NCBI GenBank assembly: GCA_038496675.1
Contig: CM076654.1
Coordinates: 6,702,454-6,766,453 of the forward strand
Length of the DNA stretch: 64,000 bases
Direction: 5' to 3'
DNA from: Rachycentron canadum
Taxonomy: Eukaryota > Chordata > Actinopteri > Carangiformes > Rachycentridae
This document shows positions 47,991-62,800 of the stretch, piece after piece. The notes below the pieces were generated by a model, which had not been told where the DNA came from, did not search any database, and saw nothing but the letters and a program-made list of their open reading frames with translations. How positions within the stretch are numbered: the stretch's first letter is position 1; every line of letters begins with the position of its first letter. The translations under genes and the position numbers were made by a program.

Positions 47991-49747
47991 TTCTCACGTG
48001 CCCATGGTTCACTGGCTAAGAGGAGGAGGGGGGGGGGAATTAAACACAGAGGTATCACTCCGGAGATATTTCAGGAACAAGGCTCGATTTCAAAGTCCGC
48101 AACGAGCACAGAGGCACAGACTTTAATCCGCCTGAAGGTGTGTACAGTGATAAAGTGTGAGAGCATGGAGGGAGGGGGTGATGTCTGAGAAATGGGACTG
48201 AAATACATTGTGCCAGCCTGACCTTTTAGGCATTTCATTGTTTGAGCAGGTGTTGCTTGTTCATTCCTACGTCACAAAGAAATCAGCAATGTATCAGATG
48301 AAAACGTGGGCACATGGTGAGAGCACAGGCCCCTGGACAGGCCTCCTACATCCTGGAGCAACGGTGCAAGGTGACGGAGCTGTACGCGTCCTGTCTCTTT
48401 CTCCTTTTGGACGTTTTTGCATCTCTTTAATGGCCGTTAATCAAAAAATGTTGTAGATACCATTCACTTCAACCCATGGGTTGCGGCCCCATGACCACCA
48501 ATGGATCCATGGATGAAAACATACCTTGTAATCAAAATTTCATTTTAATCAAGGATAAATTATAGAGTACTTGCAAGTGGGTAATGCTAACTGGTATTAC
48601 CTGTTGTTTCCATCCTTTAATTTAGTTTTATGCAGGCCAAGGTGATTATTATGGCCCAATGCTAAATGGATCCTTCAGAAAGCCTTGACATGAGTGCTCC
48701 TTTCTGACACCAGATACCTGTATAGACTTAACAGGGATAGGCATCATATGTCTGCCGGCCTATGAGAGAAGAAAAACAAAACAAAACACAACACCCATGT
48801 CACCAATTCAATGGAAACGTAACAATCTAATTAAAAAAAAAAAAAATAGTTGATAGGCTCAGACATAACAAATTTTAAGACAAGTGAATCCCTGGAAATA
48901 AAATAGCAACCAATACTAAAAGTCTCTCCACAATTATCAAAAAAAATTAATTATCCATTTAAGAATGTCTACAAAAAATTGCGCACCTCAGATCTTAAGC
49001 CAAATATTGATGACATCCACACATTCCTTGATACCACATCTCACGGAAGAATAAGTTAATACTTTAGATGAACAGTGCACTCAATAGCACCGCCTGTAAC
49101 ACTAGCCTTAAATGACCTGATGGCTTCCCTGCCGAGTTCCTCAACCATATCTGGGCTCTGGTGGCTTGTCTCCCCAATGTTGATAAGAATGATAGATAAA
49201 CTCACAATCACCTCCGAAATACCTCCAACAATGCAGCAATGATCACGCTACTCTTAAAATTGTTAACTTGTACTATGTAGTACTGAATCCACCATTCCAA
49301 GACAGTAATATGAAGCAACTCTGACAAAAAAAGAGGAATAATTAATAAAATTTTCATTAATCAGATCAAGGGGAAAACTACAAAATCACCAAATTAATTT
49401 CCTTGAATAAACAACTGGATAAATAGAGTGAAAACACACATGTCTCTATGTTTGATTTATGGGCGTAGCAAGACAAGGTGAGGTTTGGTTGCTACAGTTG
49501 CTAAACAATGCAATGACAGAAAGCTTCCCAGTACTGAAAATGTCAAACAAAAGGAGCAACCAATTATTAGTCCTGTGTGGTAATGGTAAACAAAAGCATG
49601 ACTTTAATGCAAGCCACAGGCGGAATGGCAAACACAGTCATCCAGGTAAATCAAGTATTTCAGCTCTTTAATAAGACAATCAGCACCAAACGTCTCCTAT
49701 CAGTGTCTTTGCTCTGGTCTCTGTGACAGTCAACCTCATGGTCAGTT
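47991..49747. other. Spacer between gldc and mboat4
   Basis: Head-to-head spacer of the two genes. It includes a G-run near 48,027-48,037 and the L1-like fossil listed separately. No other coding signal was recognised. The mboat4 promoter should lie near its right end, but no TATA box or other element stands out. Confidence 0.5.
48960..49275 (+). mobile_element. L1-like reverse-transcriptase fossil
   Basis: Translating the plus strand gives IAPPVTLALNDL (about 49,085-49,119) and then, across a small deletion and frame change, PDGFPAEFLNHIWALVACLP (49,118-49,177), followed by an EIPPTMQQ-like block near 49,220. That order (linker, PDGFPAEFY, then PPTMNQ) is the N-terminal reverse-transcriptase signature of L1-clade retrotransposons. 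Upstream FLDT-like wording near 49,030 fits the preceding linker. Frames are broken and stops are present; ends are approximate. Confidence 0.6.
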
Positions 49748-51923
49748 ATGGGTTTAATCAACTGGCTGGTAGAACAACATCAGATTTTAATGCACCAATG
49801 TTTTTCACTCCCATTTGCATTTGTGTTTTATTTTTTGGCTAAATGTGGATATCTGTCCTTGACATGCAGGTACGTAATTAAAGATTTAATTCTATTCTAA
49901 ACTGCATTTTATAAAACAATGGGTCAAGTAATTCATTAGTATAGTACAAGGCATTGTTCATTGTTACTCTTGGGAGTCTTGAGCTTTAGTAGGTTCATGA
50001 AATTTGATTTGTAAATGTTCTTGTATGAAATAATCAGTGCAACTGTAAAATTACAGTAGAACCAAGGTATTTTAACAGCAGACATTTTTTTAAATTTATA
50101 TACTGTATAGTAATTTATTTTTATTTCATAGTTATTTGTGAGTGTTTTATTTGAAATATTTGTTGTCAAAGAGAAATGAAAACTTTTAATCAGTCAGGAG
50201 CACACTGACTAACAATTTAAATTTTTGATTAATCTCCAAATCACTGGCGGTCTATAACATGTCAGAAAATACTGAAAAACACCACCCAGAGTTCTTGTAG
50301 ATGGCATCAAATGTCTTATTTTATCCAGGGATATTCAGTTTGTGATGATAGAAATTTGAAATATCTACGATAAACAATATTAAACCCCACACTGGAGAAG
50401 CTGCAATAAGAGAAGTATCTCATTGACAATCAAAATACTTGTTGATTTATTTTCTGTCAATAAACTAATCGTTTAATTTACTTATCATTGCAGTAGTGGT
50501 TGTAAACATGAACGTCTGACTACAGGTACCTGTTCCTTTCTGTTGGTGGATGTGTCCTGGCATTTTTCACGATGGGCATCTACAGCATGCTTCTGTTCGT
50601 CTCCACCTTCCTCTTTATTCTGCTCCTGGGCTTTGTAGATCCCAGCTATGTCCACACTTGGGTTTTTAGTATCCAGATGTTGTGGCAGACCTTCTGGCAC
50701 CTGCTTGTACAATACAGGGAATACTGCTTGCTTGAACCTGTCAGCATCAGGTACTAATCTCATATAATTTCATTGGTGTTTATGCTGATGACATCATGCT
50801 TTGCCAGAGCATCCAGTATCCGTTATGAAAAAATAACTTAGCTGTGTTTGTCATAAAAGTCCTCTCCTCTGAAGTGATCTAAACATGACTGTGTGTGTGT
50901 GTATGTGTGTGTGTGTGTGTGTGTGTACAATTTTCCACCTCTTGTGCTTTCAGATTGTTTTTGGCAGTGTCCTCTTTGATGATGCTCACTCAGAGAATCA
51001 CCTCACTGTCCATGGACCTTCATGAGAAACGAGTTATGGTCACATTTAATGCTTCATCCAAAAGGGAATTTTGTGTGATGCTTCTCCCACTTTTCAGTTA
51101 CCTGCTAAGTTTCACCATGCTGCTCGGTGGCCCTCTGTGCTCCTACAACCAATTCGTGTCCCTTGTACAAGGAATCAACCTGAAGCCTCCACCCAATCCA
51201 CTGGGAGTGGTACTCCTAAAGTTGATGAAGGTGTTACTGCTGGAGTTCATTAGGTTTTGTGTGGTCTGTTTCATAAAACAAAACATCCCTGAACCCTCTA
51301 GTTCTTCTGCTCTGTGTGGCATCCTGTGGGTTTGGGGTCTGGCACTGGTTTTAAGGATCCAATACTACTCTCACTGGAGAATCAGTGAATGCCTCAATAA
51401 CGCAGCCGGGTTTGGATTTTGCACAAATTCTTCAGGAGACTGGAGTGGACTTTCTGACGGAGAGTTTTGGACCACTGAGACGTCGAGCCGCATGTCACAG
51501 TTTTCCCGCCGATGGAACACCACAACAGCTTTGTGGCTGCGTAGACTTGTGTACATGAGGTGCAAACATTTCCCGTTGTTCATGACTTTTGGTTTTTCAC
51601 TGTGGTGGCATGGTTTACACTTTGGTCATTTTGTGGGGTTTTTTACCTGGGCAGCAGCAGTTAAAGCAGACAATCTTATACATAGGTACTTGCATCCAAA
51701 GCTGTCTTCAACATGGATGAGGCTGCTATACACTTGTTTAGGCTGGGTTAACACTCAAATGATTGTTACTTGTGTTGTTCTAGCTGTAGAATTAAGAAAT
51801 ATGTCTGGCTTGGGCCTTTTTTCTGTTACACACATAGGTCTGTTTCCACTTTGTAATATACTTCTACTGATTGTATTATTAACCCTTGACACAATTAGGG
51901 AAACTATTAAGGTAGTCGTGTGA
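49748..51923 (+). CDS. mboat4: Ghrelin O-acyltransferase (MBOAT4/GOAT)
   Basis: ER multi-pass enzyme that octanoylates ghrelin on serine 3. Three exons: 49748-49869, 50526-50750, 50954-51923, all GT-AG. They give 438 aa, against 435 in human, with the same three-exon layout. Exon 1 was recovered by eye: ATG at 49748, MGLINWLV, then LPFAFVFYFLAKCGYLSL, aligning with the human start (PFALLFNYL). Catalytic residues are present: N304 in SRRWNTT and H335 in LWWHGLH (human N307 and H338). SYLLSFTMLLGGPLCSYNQF and YYSHW are further family blocks. About 11 hydrophobic segments. The second intron ends in a (TG)n array. The upstream spacer contains an L1 fossil and the downstream flank a SINE. Intact and probably functional. 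Confidence 0.95.
50890..50926. repeat. (TG)n microsatellite in mboat4 intron 2
   Basis: A nearly pure TG array with one TATG interruption, ending about 27 bases before the acceptor of mboat4 exon 3 (AG at 50,952-50,953). Confidence 0.85.
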
Positions 51924-52029
51924 ACAGACTCCCATGTTGTGATGTAACAGCCATACTACATTATGACAGACTATCAAATTGAATGGCCGTTCATTGTTGC
52001 TCTCAGAGTTTACCCCCCAATAATTACAC

Positions 52030-52165
52030 CGTGTATGGCACATGGTTAGCTCACCTGGTTAAGCACTTACCATATATCATATGGCTGAATCCTTGCCGCA
52101 GTAGCCCAGGCTTGCTGCATGTCATCCTCTCTCTCTACTGACTATCAAATAAAGGCAAAAATGCA
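52030..52165 (+). mobile_element. tRNA-derived SINE downstream of mboat4
   Basis: The best preserved of the three copies in the window. It has a tRNA-like A-box region ATGGTTAGCTCACCTGGTTA, then GAATCCTTGCCGCAGTAGC, GCTGCATGTCATCC, a CT-rich body and TATCAAATAAAGGCAAAAATGC. It starts about 110 bases past the mboat4 stop. Its AATAAA at 52,148-52,153 is the first canonical poly(A) hexamer after that stop. Confidence 0.7.
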
Positions 52166-54117
52166 ATTAAAATAATTTAAAAAATTTGACTGTGCACACA
52201 AAAAATCATAAAACTATGATATTAAATTCATTCAAATCCACCAGCTATTCTAAAATATTTATAAGAAGCATCAACTAGAACTACAGACATTTGTACAGCT
52301 AAGTAATTATATTACCTTGATTGGTTAGATATCTCCAGATAAGAAGCTTGCTATTAAAATGTCTAAACTGGAACACCCTCAGGAAATTAGATTGCCACAC
52401 TGAACAATATTTGCTTAGTATTAAAAACTGAGGATAAAAATAAGACAATCAACAAATTATATATTGCGCAATCAAATACAAACAACCGCCAAAACCATGG
52501 GTGAACTGGCAAAATTCTGGAGAAGCTGCCTGGATGGCAATTGCAACACCTGCACCTGAAGTATGTACCTGTACTGACCTGTGTAAATTTTGGCAAAACC
52601 CTAACCCTAACCCCCAATCGCCAAAAGCAATGAGAGAGGAGGAAATAAAGGACAAATAAAATATACTGTAATGCTTGCAGTTCCAAAAAAAAAAGCAAAA
52701 AAAAAAAAGCAATACCACCCAAGAAAGAACATGAGAAGTTGTTATCTATTATAAATCTACTAGTAGGAGGAGATTGGCTGTAGATTGGCTTGACTAAGAG
52801 ACAGTGGGCATCATAGTAACCATGCAATCACAATATTTTGAATTTACCCTTGGTATGGTTTCTCTTATTCAGTGTACTGTATTCATTTTTTATTATATTA
52901 TTTTGCTTCAGTGTAATTAGAAACATCAATTGATATACATATTTTTCTGAAATGATTGTTGTATGAACACCCATAGGGACACACCGGGGTCTGAGGACAC
53001 CTGCACAGAGGTGTGGGAAAGACAGACACGTGGGAAATGAGCAATGCTGTGATTGAACTAGTGAGTGAGAAAGTGAGTGGAAAAGCGTGGGTGTGCAGGA
53101 AGTATCAATGGCTCTGGAGTATAACACAAATTGCCTGACAAGAGCAAGGGGGAAAAAATGGTTCTTTCCTAACCCATATATTCTGACAAAGAATCAATAT
53201 GTAATGAAATTGCTTTACACCTAGTTAACAATAGGTCTGAAAAAAAAAATATAATTCAAAAAAATGGATGAAAGAGTGCGCATGGCATAGTAATTTTATT
53301 CAAATGATTTCTCATCTTGAGTAATTTTAGAATAGGATATAGCTGGAATTCATACATACTATGTGTCAGCCGATCCATGAACTTCGTGGGTAAAAGATCG
53401 AATTATTTTTCTCAATAGTGGTTGGACCAGTAACTTGCAGCCACATTCATACTGGTAATCAAATGAATCATGCTGCGCTCTTGTGGTCAAATATTACTCA
53501 TTGCAGGTTTGCCAGTTTTGCTAATGCTACATAGCAAGCATTAGCATTAAGAGCTGTATGTTTACTAGTCTTCCCATAAACTTCAACCGTTGTTGTATTT
53601 ACAAGACAAGAGGTTATAATACACCCTCTGACCAGCACCACTTCCTTGGGCAGGCTAAACCCTATCGTGCCTCGATATTAGAAAGTAAAGAGACGGTCTA
53701 GCTGTACCAGAGTTAGCTGGCTATCATGCTAACTTTAGTACAAGAAAATAAGTAATAGAAGTAAAAGAAAACAAGAGGGTTGCTTTCCAAACCACTGGTG
53801 ACAGCTCTCAGCAAGTAGAGGAATGAAGTTAGATGCTGAATTTAAGTTTTTTTTTTCGACTAGTAACTTAACAGCTGTTGATGCCAACGTTGGCTATGAA
53901 GCAACAGAAAGCTCATTTAAAATGTTTATACTGACAATAACAACGTGTTTAGGTTTCACAAATTATTTGTTTAAAGGTATCTGTTTTTGGTTAGAAAGGC
54001 TTGAACACAGACGTTCACGATATATGTAAAATGAATTTATAACTTAATTTAATCTCAAAATAGAAAAAAGATACTTTGTGCTGTACCATGAATATAATGA
54101 AATGTGCTGTGGGCTGA
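52166..54117. other. Intergenic region mboat4-coq2 (tail to tail)
   Basis: No gene recognised. It contains a short telomere-like run (AACCCTAACCCTAACCCC near 52,597-52,614) and A-runs near 52,685-52,708. On the minus strand an ATTAAA (plus TTTAAT near 54,040) is a possible coq2 poly(A) signal. Confidence 0.4.
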
Positions 54118-57822
<3,705 letters not shown>

Positions 57823-58030
57823 GATGTTTCCCTGAAGTCAGACTGGCATTATCTCTTTTTTTTTTTACCCTGAACACACAAAAGTGAACCACACACAGAG
57901 ACACACAATGGGGTTTTTTTTTTTTAAAGTGGCTTTTTCACAGAGGAGGTGTGGTTTGCTTGAACAGGCACTCCTTTTGTGAAACACTGAATCAGATGCA
58001 CAAAGACTGACATGTTCATGTGTGAATGAG

Positions 58031-58031
<1 letters not shown>

Positions 58032-58086
<55 letters not shown>
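58032..58086. repeat. (GT)n microsatellite upstream of coq2
   Basis: About 27 uninterrupted GT units between the coq2 coding start (57822) and the upstream non-coding exon. It therefore lies in the 5' UTR intron. Confidence 0.92.
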
Positions 58087-58088
<2 letters not shown>

Positions 58089-58310
58089 CTGTAGTTAAGT
58101 GTTAAATGTTATAATAACTTTTATTAGCTGTGCAGGTTATGGTAAGATAGTTTGTAGCAGATAAAACCATACAGAAAATCAATGGACTAATGAATGTTAG
58201 CCACAAACCGACTCTTCAACTGATTCTTATCAACGTTAAGCTGCGTTTAAAAGAATAAATAATAATAATAATGAAGAATAACATGTAACGAAACGGTGAA
58301 ATAAACTTAC

Positions 58311-58390
58311 CCCGTAGGTTTAGAGAGAAAATATGAATTTTAAAGGACGGAGGCTATTACACCTGTAACTGCTGCACTACTGCCGAGCCT
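58311..58390 (-). other. coq2: Probable coq2 5' UTR exon
   Basis: On the minus strand, CTACGGG is followed by GTAAGTTTATTTC, a strong donor at 58,310. The matching acceptor would be one of the CAG sites just upstream of the coding ATG (for example TGACTTCAG at about 57,833-57,841). The exon's 5' end is not defined; about 58,390 is a guess based on the GC-richer sequence around it. Confidence 0.5.
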
Positions 58391-59150
58391 TTCCTGTTGT
58401 TGTCCGCCGGATATTGTTCCGGGTGAAACTATCTTCCCACTCGGAACCATTGACTTCTGAGAGGGTTTTTCATAGCAGCGTCTTCATAACACAATCCACT
58501 GTAATAATAAATCCTCCGCCACTATACTCTGTGTGACAAGTTAAAATGAGTATAGTATATATAAGAATATAGTAACAATAGTGTGTTACAATGTAAATCA
58601 TAATATGTGAACTTTAATCAATGTATCTAATACTTAAATCCAATCATTAGGCTTGCAGTGCATAAGAAATGTGAGTAGTTTAAGCCAAAAAGTGATGACT
58701 ATGGATAGACAGTGTGAAAAAAAAAAATATATATATATATATTTTTATTATTATTTTTTTTTTTTTACAAAAAATGTATTAAGAATACTGCTTGGAATTA
58801 AAATTAATTAATTACGGTTATTTGATTGTGTCATGGTTATACTTGTTACTATGTTATGTCGCCTGCAAGAATATAATTAGACATAACATACCACAAATGG
58901 ATAGGAGTTTGAGAAGATTATAACTTTAAAACAACGAGATATTTACACAGTGGAAACTACGTATTTTCGGTCAAATTTGTTCCTGATTTCACAATTAAAG
59001 CACACGTTTAAGTTATGATATATTTAGTTCAGTTCAGTCGCAGCTTCTCATTTGCGAGCGTAACCGTTGGGTTTTATTTTGAAGGTGAGTGACTCTAGGA
59101 GGAAGTGAAGCTGCTGTTGAGCTCCATTGATGCCTTGTTGCTACGGAGGA
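58390..59150. promoter_or_regulatory. Candidate divergent promoter coq2 / ZNF462-like
   Basis: The two genes are transcribed away from each other with probable first exons about 0.8 kb apart. GC-richer segments with ETS-like cores (GCCGGATATTGTTCCGGG, about 58,405-58,422) lie at the coq2 end, and a GC-richer patch resumes at 59,060-59,290. The middle (58,540-58,980) is AT-rich, with a TA run at 58,727-58,741. It could be one bidirectional promoter or two separate ones. Confidence 0.35.
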
Positions 59151-59289
59151 AGCAGTGATGCGTACTCGCGGGAAAATGGCGGAAACGTGTGGTCTCTTCG
59201 TGTTGTCAGCTCCAGCGATTCAAAACAACAAATCATAAACCTCACCCCGTGTTTGTCTGCTCGCGTTGGGGCATAAACTCTGTGCCGCG
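59150..59289 (+). other. 5' UTR exon of the ZNF462-like gene, with short uORF
   Basis: GCCGCG followed by GTGAGT (59,290-59,295) is a strong donor, and the next exon starts after TTTTTATTCACCTCCTCAG at 59,785. The frame that continues into the coding exon meets a stop in this exon (59,274-59,276), so the exon is non-coding for the main protein. It holds a 20-codon upstream ORF (ATG 59,176, stop 59,236-59,238). The uORF start overlaps a YY1-like AAAATGGCGG. The exon's 5' end is approximate. Confidence 0.6.
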
Positions 59290-59813
59290 GTGAGTATTTT
59301 ATTTTACAATGCTTTATTCTTCACCTTTCCTTTGATTGTGCACTGTCGTTATAGGACTGTTTCCTGTCCAACTTAACTAACTGAAAGTTAAATGCGGAGC
59401 TCCTCATTTGTCACTTCTACCTCCTGCTGTCAAATTGAGTTTCCTTTCTTTCCTTTGAGAAAAGCAGCCTTGGTGTCCGTGTTTGAGTTTCCAAATGCCT
59501 GCACAAATGCTCAGTTGTTACAGGAAGTACAGTAGAAAATAAAAATCTGTGCGGTTTGTAAACCTCGAGCAAATGCAATAACGTTTGTTTTCAATCCTGT
59601 AGGTGTGTCACTGCTGTTTCTGTGCATATAGTAGCCTGGTTTAGGAGGAATGCAAGATGCAGAAAGGTATTTACCACAGTCAATTTTTCTGACAGTGTCA
59701 AGTGTTGATTCAGGGTAGTGCATCAAAATCCATTTAGTATTCAACAATGTCTTTTTTTTTTTTTTTTTTTATTCACCTCCTCAGATTCAGTGCACTTTTC
59801 CACCTCTGGCCAC

Positions 59814-62800
59814 ATGACTCTCAATCAGTCTGTCACTGAAGAATCGAGAATCAAGTCTTTCCATTGTAGTCAATGCACACTCATCTTCAAATCCAAAGTC
59901 TACCTTTTTGAACATCTCAATAAGGTTCACAACCTCGATGTCAATACTGCTCTTACAGAAGCTGGTTTAAAACATAATGAGGGAAGCAAAGCTACCACTG
60001 GCGACAAAAGCAGCAATCTGGGGAATGATCTTTTATGCCATCACTGTGATTTTAAAGCTTGCAGTCAGGACGTCTTAAATGAACACAAACAATGCTGTAA
60101 CAATAAACTGGAGGATCAGAAAAGGCTTGGAAATCTTACAGTTTCTGAGGAGCAGGAGACCAAAATAAATGTCATTTCAGCAAACCAGCACAAAGAAGTG
60201 GCAGAGACAAAAGAGAGTTCTTCAGTTAAATCTACCTCAAAGAGTAAATGCACACTTGACACATCCAAGGATCTGAAAACATACAAGAGGACATTGCAGA
60301 CCATCACCAAGTACTTTGCAGAAGCATCTGGATCACAAGACAAACCCTCAGTGAAGTCAGCTGAGAACCCAGTGCTAGAAAGCACCAAAGGAACGCTCAT
60401 TTTGCAAGAATCTCCATCAAGCTCCAGCCCAAACAGTAGTGGTGTGTTTAAAGTCACTGCAAAGTCCATGATTGATATCTCCAACAAAGGGTCTGGCCTG
60501 TTTCTGCTAAAGGACCACCTTTTGGTTACTGACCTGGCACCAACACCAAACGTTGAGGAACAATTCAAAGAAGCAACTCCTAACAAGGCTGTGAAGAGGA
60601 CCGATAGTGAAAACTCAGAGAGTTGCCCTGCTAAAAAAGCAAAGTCAAGCAAAAGAAAGACACAGCCCCCAGAGAAGGCAACAGCAAATACACAACAACC
60701 ATCAAGCAATGCAGACTTTTCATTTGAAATTAGTGAAGATGAAGAAGAAAAGATGCCTAATCTTTTAAATGGAGACACAGAAAGCCCAAAAGTTTATTTT
60801 TGTAAGCACTGTGACTATAGTGACGTGGGCATCAGATGCCTGTCTACCCATTACAAAAATGACCACCCTTACATAAGATATAATGTGGCCTACATTCAGG
60901 ATCCAAATAATCAGGCTGCTACCTTTCGTTGCCTGGAATGTCCAGTTGAGTTTTTAACTGTTACTGACCTCAAGAGACATTACACAGAAAATCATCCAGG
61001 GGCCCCAAAAGTTTTCACGAAGCAGGCACATGAACTCTGTTTGGTTTTTAAATGTTTTGTGTGTCCATTTACTACCAATGTATTGAAGCCCTTGAAAGAA
61101 CATTACAAGGAAAAGCACCCAAAACATAACTTGGATAATTCCTTGTTTTACTGCAGATATTCAGCAACTAGATCCCAGGAAGAATCATCTCAGTTAAATA
61201 CATGTGTGAAAGCGCACAGCCCAGAAAGATCGGACAGGCTTTCAACACAAAATGAGGCAGTCGAAAATTCATCCTCTCCTCTGCATCCCACCTCCAAAGG
61301 AACAGACGTGGTTTTATATCGTTGCAACAACTGTAAGTTTAGTCATAAGTCAGTTGTTGTTGTGCATGTCCACTATCAAAAAAGCCATCCACAGGAAGCC
61401 ATCACAATCGACAAAATCAAACAGTCAGCTCATGACACATCACATGTAACATCTCAGATTATGCCTGAGAAGTCTGTGACAGTAGCAGAAAACTCGAGAA
61501 GAACCTCTCAAAGAGCAAAAAACAAAACTGAGCTGTTGCTGAAAAAAAATTCATTTAATCTTAAGCACGCACCAGATGCTTCTGAGACTCATTTGGAGTC
61601 TCCCAAACCTGAGGAAGTGAAAACTGCAGAGGACAGAAGCAAAACAAAGACACCACCGACCAAATGTCCTAGTTCACCAATTAAAATGTTCTACTGCAAA
61701 ATTTGCAGTTATTCAAGTACCAACATCAGAAGCGTTGCTGCTCATCACAATGTGAAACATGCTGTGCATGGGCTAACTGACACCGAAGAGATCACGTTGT
61801 ATAGCACTGAGGTGCAAAAGAAACTGAGGCGTGAAGCTGAGACCTCAGCAAATACTACAGCTGACTCTAAAAGTAGTAAACAGGTTGTATGTAGTGAGAA
61901 AAAATATCAACAAGGAGGGGATGACGTAGAAGATGCCTCCATGAAGAGAGCTAGTCCTTTTTTACATGCTGAAAACTTGTTTTACTGCCAAAAATGCAAC
62001 TATGGAAATGCAACCGTAAGGGGAATATTGAAACACCAAACTGTAGTTCACCAATTAGCTAATACCAGTTATGAATGTATTCTTGGACACACCACTTTGA
62101 TTCGGGATGAAATTCAGAAATCAAAATCTAATACAAAGGAGTCAATCTCTGCTACTCATCTACCTCTCCCACTTATGAATGAAGGTGATGAAAATATGTT
62201 TTTCTGCCACTTGTGCAACTATAGACATCGAGTGCTGATAGCGGTATTAAATCATTGCTTCAAAAGACATCGTGAATTTCAGGTTAAATCTAAACAAATC
62301 AATCAATATACTTCAGTGGTTCGCAAACAGGCACAGAACTCGCACTTAAAAACGAACCAGGAAGGTAATCACGCGTCCCTCGGGATACAGGGAAATAAAG
62401 ACAAAAAGACGACAAAAGTGTCAGTTTCACCTTCATCCTCAGTCAAACAAACACAGAGGAAACTTAAGTGCCATAAATGTTCATTCAGCAGTCAGTATGT
62501 GAATATTTTGAGGAGGCACATGTGGAAAAGCCACAGGACAAATCCCTCAACCAGTCAGGTTTTAAAATCATGTTTTAAACTTGGAATGTTAGACGCAGGG
62601 TATCACTGTGACTTGTGTGTTTTCTCTCACAAAACTGCAGCAGCGGTCTATAATCATTACCAGGAACAACACCCAGAACGCAAAATAACCTTGGATCATG
62701 TATCCACTAGGTTACACGTTGGTGCTGACCCCCCTCGTCTTCATGAGAAGACACATAAAACTAAGTACACTCATGGTATTAGCGGTGGTGATGGCGCTGA

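Noticed and set aside
49936..50169. Minus-strand open frame of 77 codons before mboat4 exon 2
   Set aside because: AT-rich, low-complexity composition, no recognisable domain, and it lies inside mboat4 intron 1.
52034..52110. Possible tRNA gene
   Set aside because: Has A-box- and B-box-like wording, but the arms do not pair into a full cloverleaf and it continues into the SINE body; it is the SINE head.
53515..53555. Short inverted repeat around GCTAATGCT...AGCATTAGC
   Set aside because: Nine-base arms are expected by chance in AT-rich DNA of this length.
60116..60778. 220-codon minus-strand open frame
   Set aside because: Antisense shadow of the continuous plus-strand zinc-finger exon; its composition mirrors that exon's Ser/Lys-rich linker.
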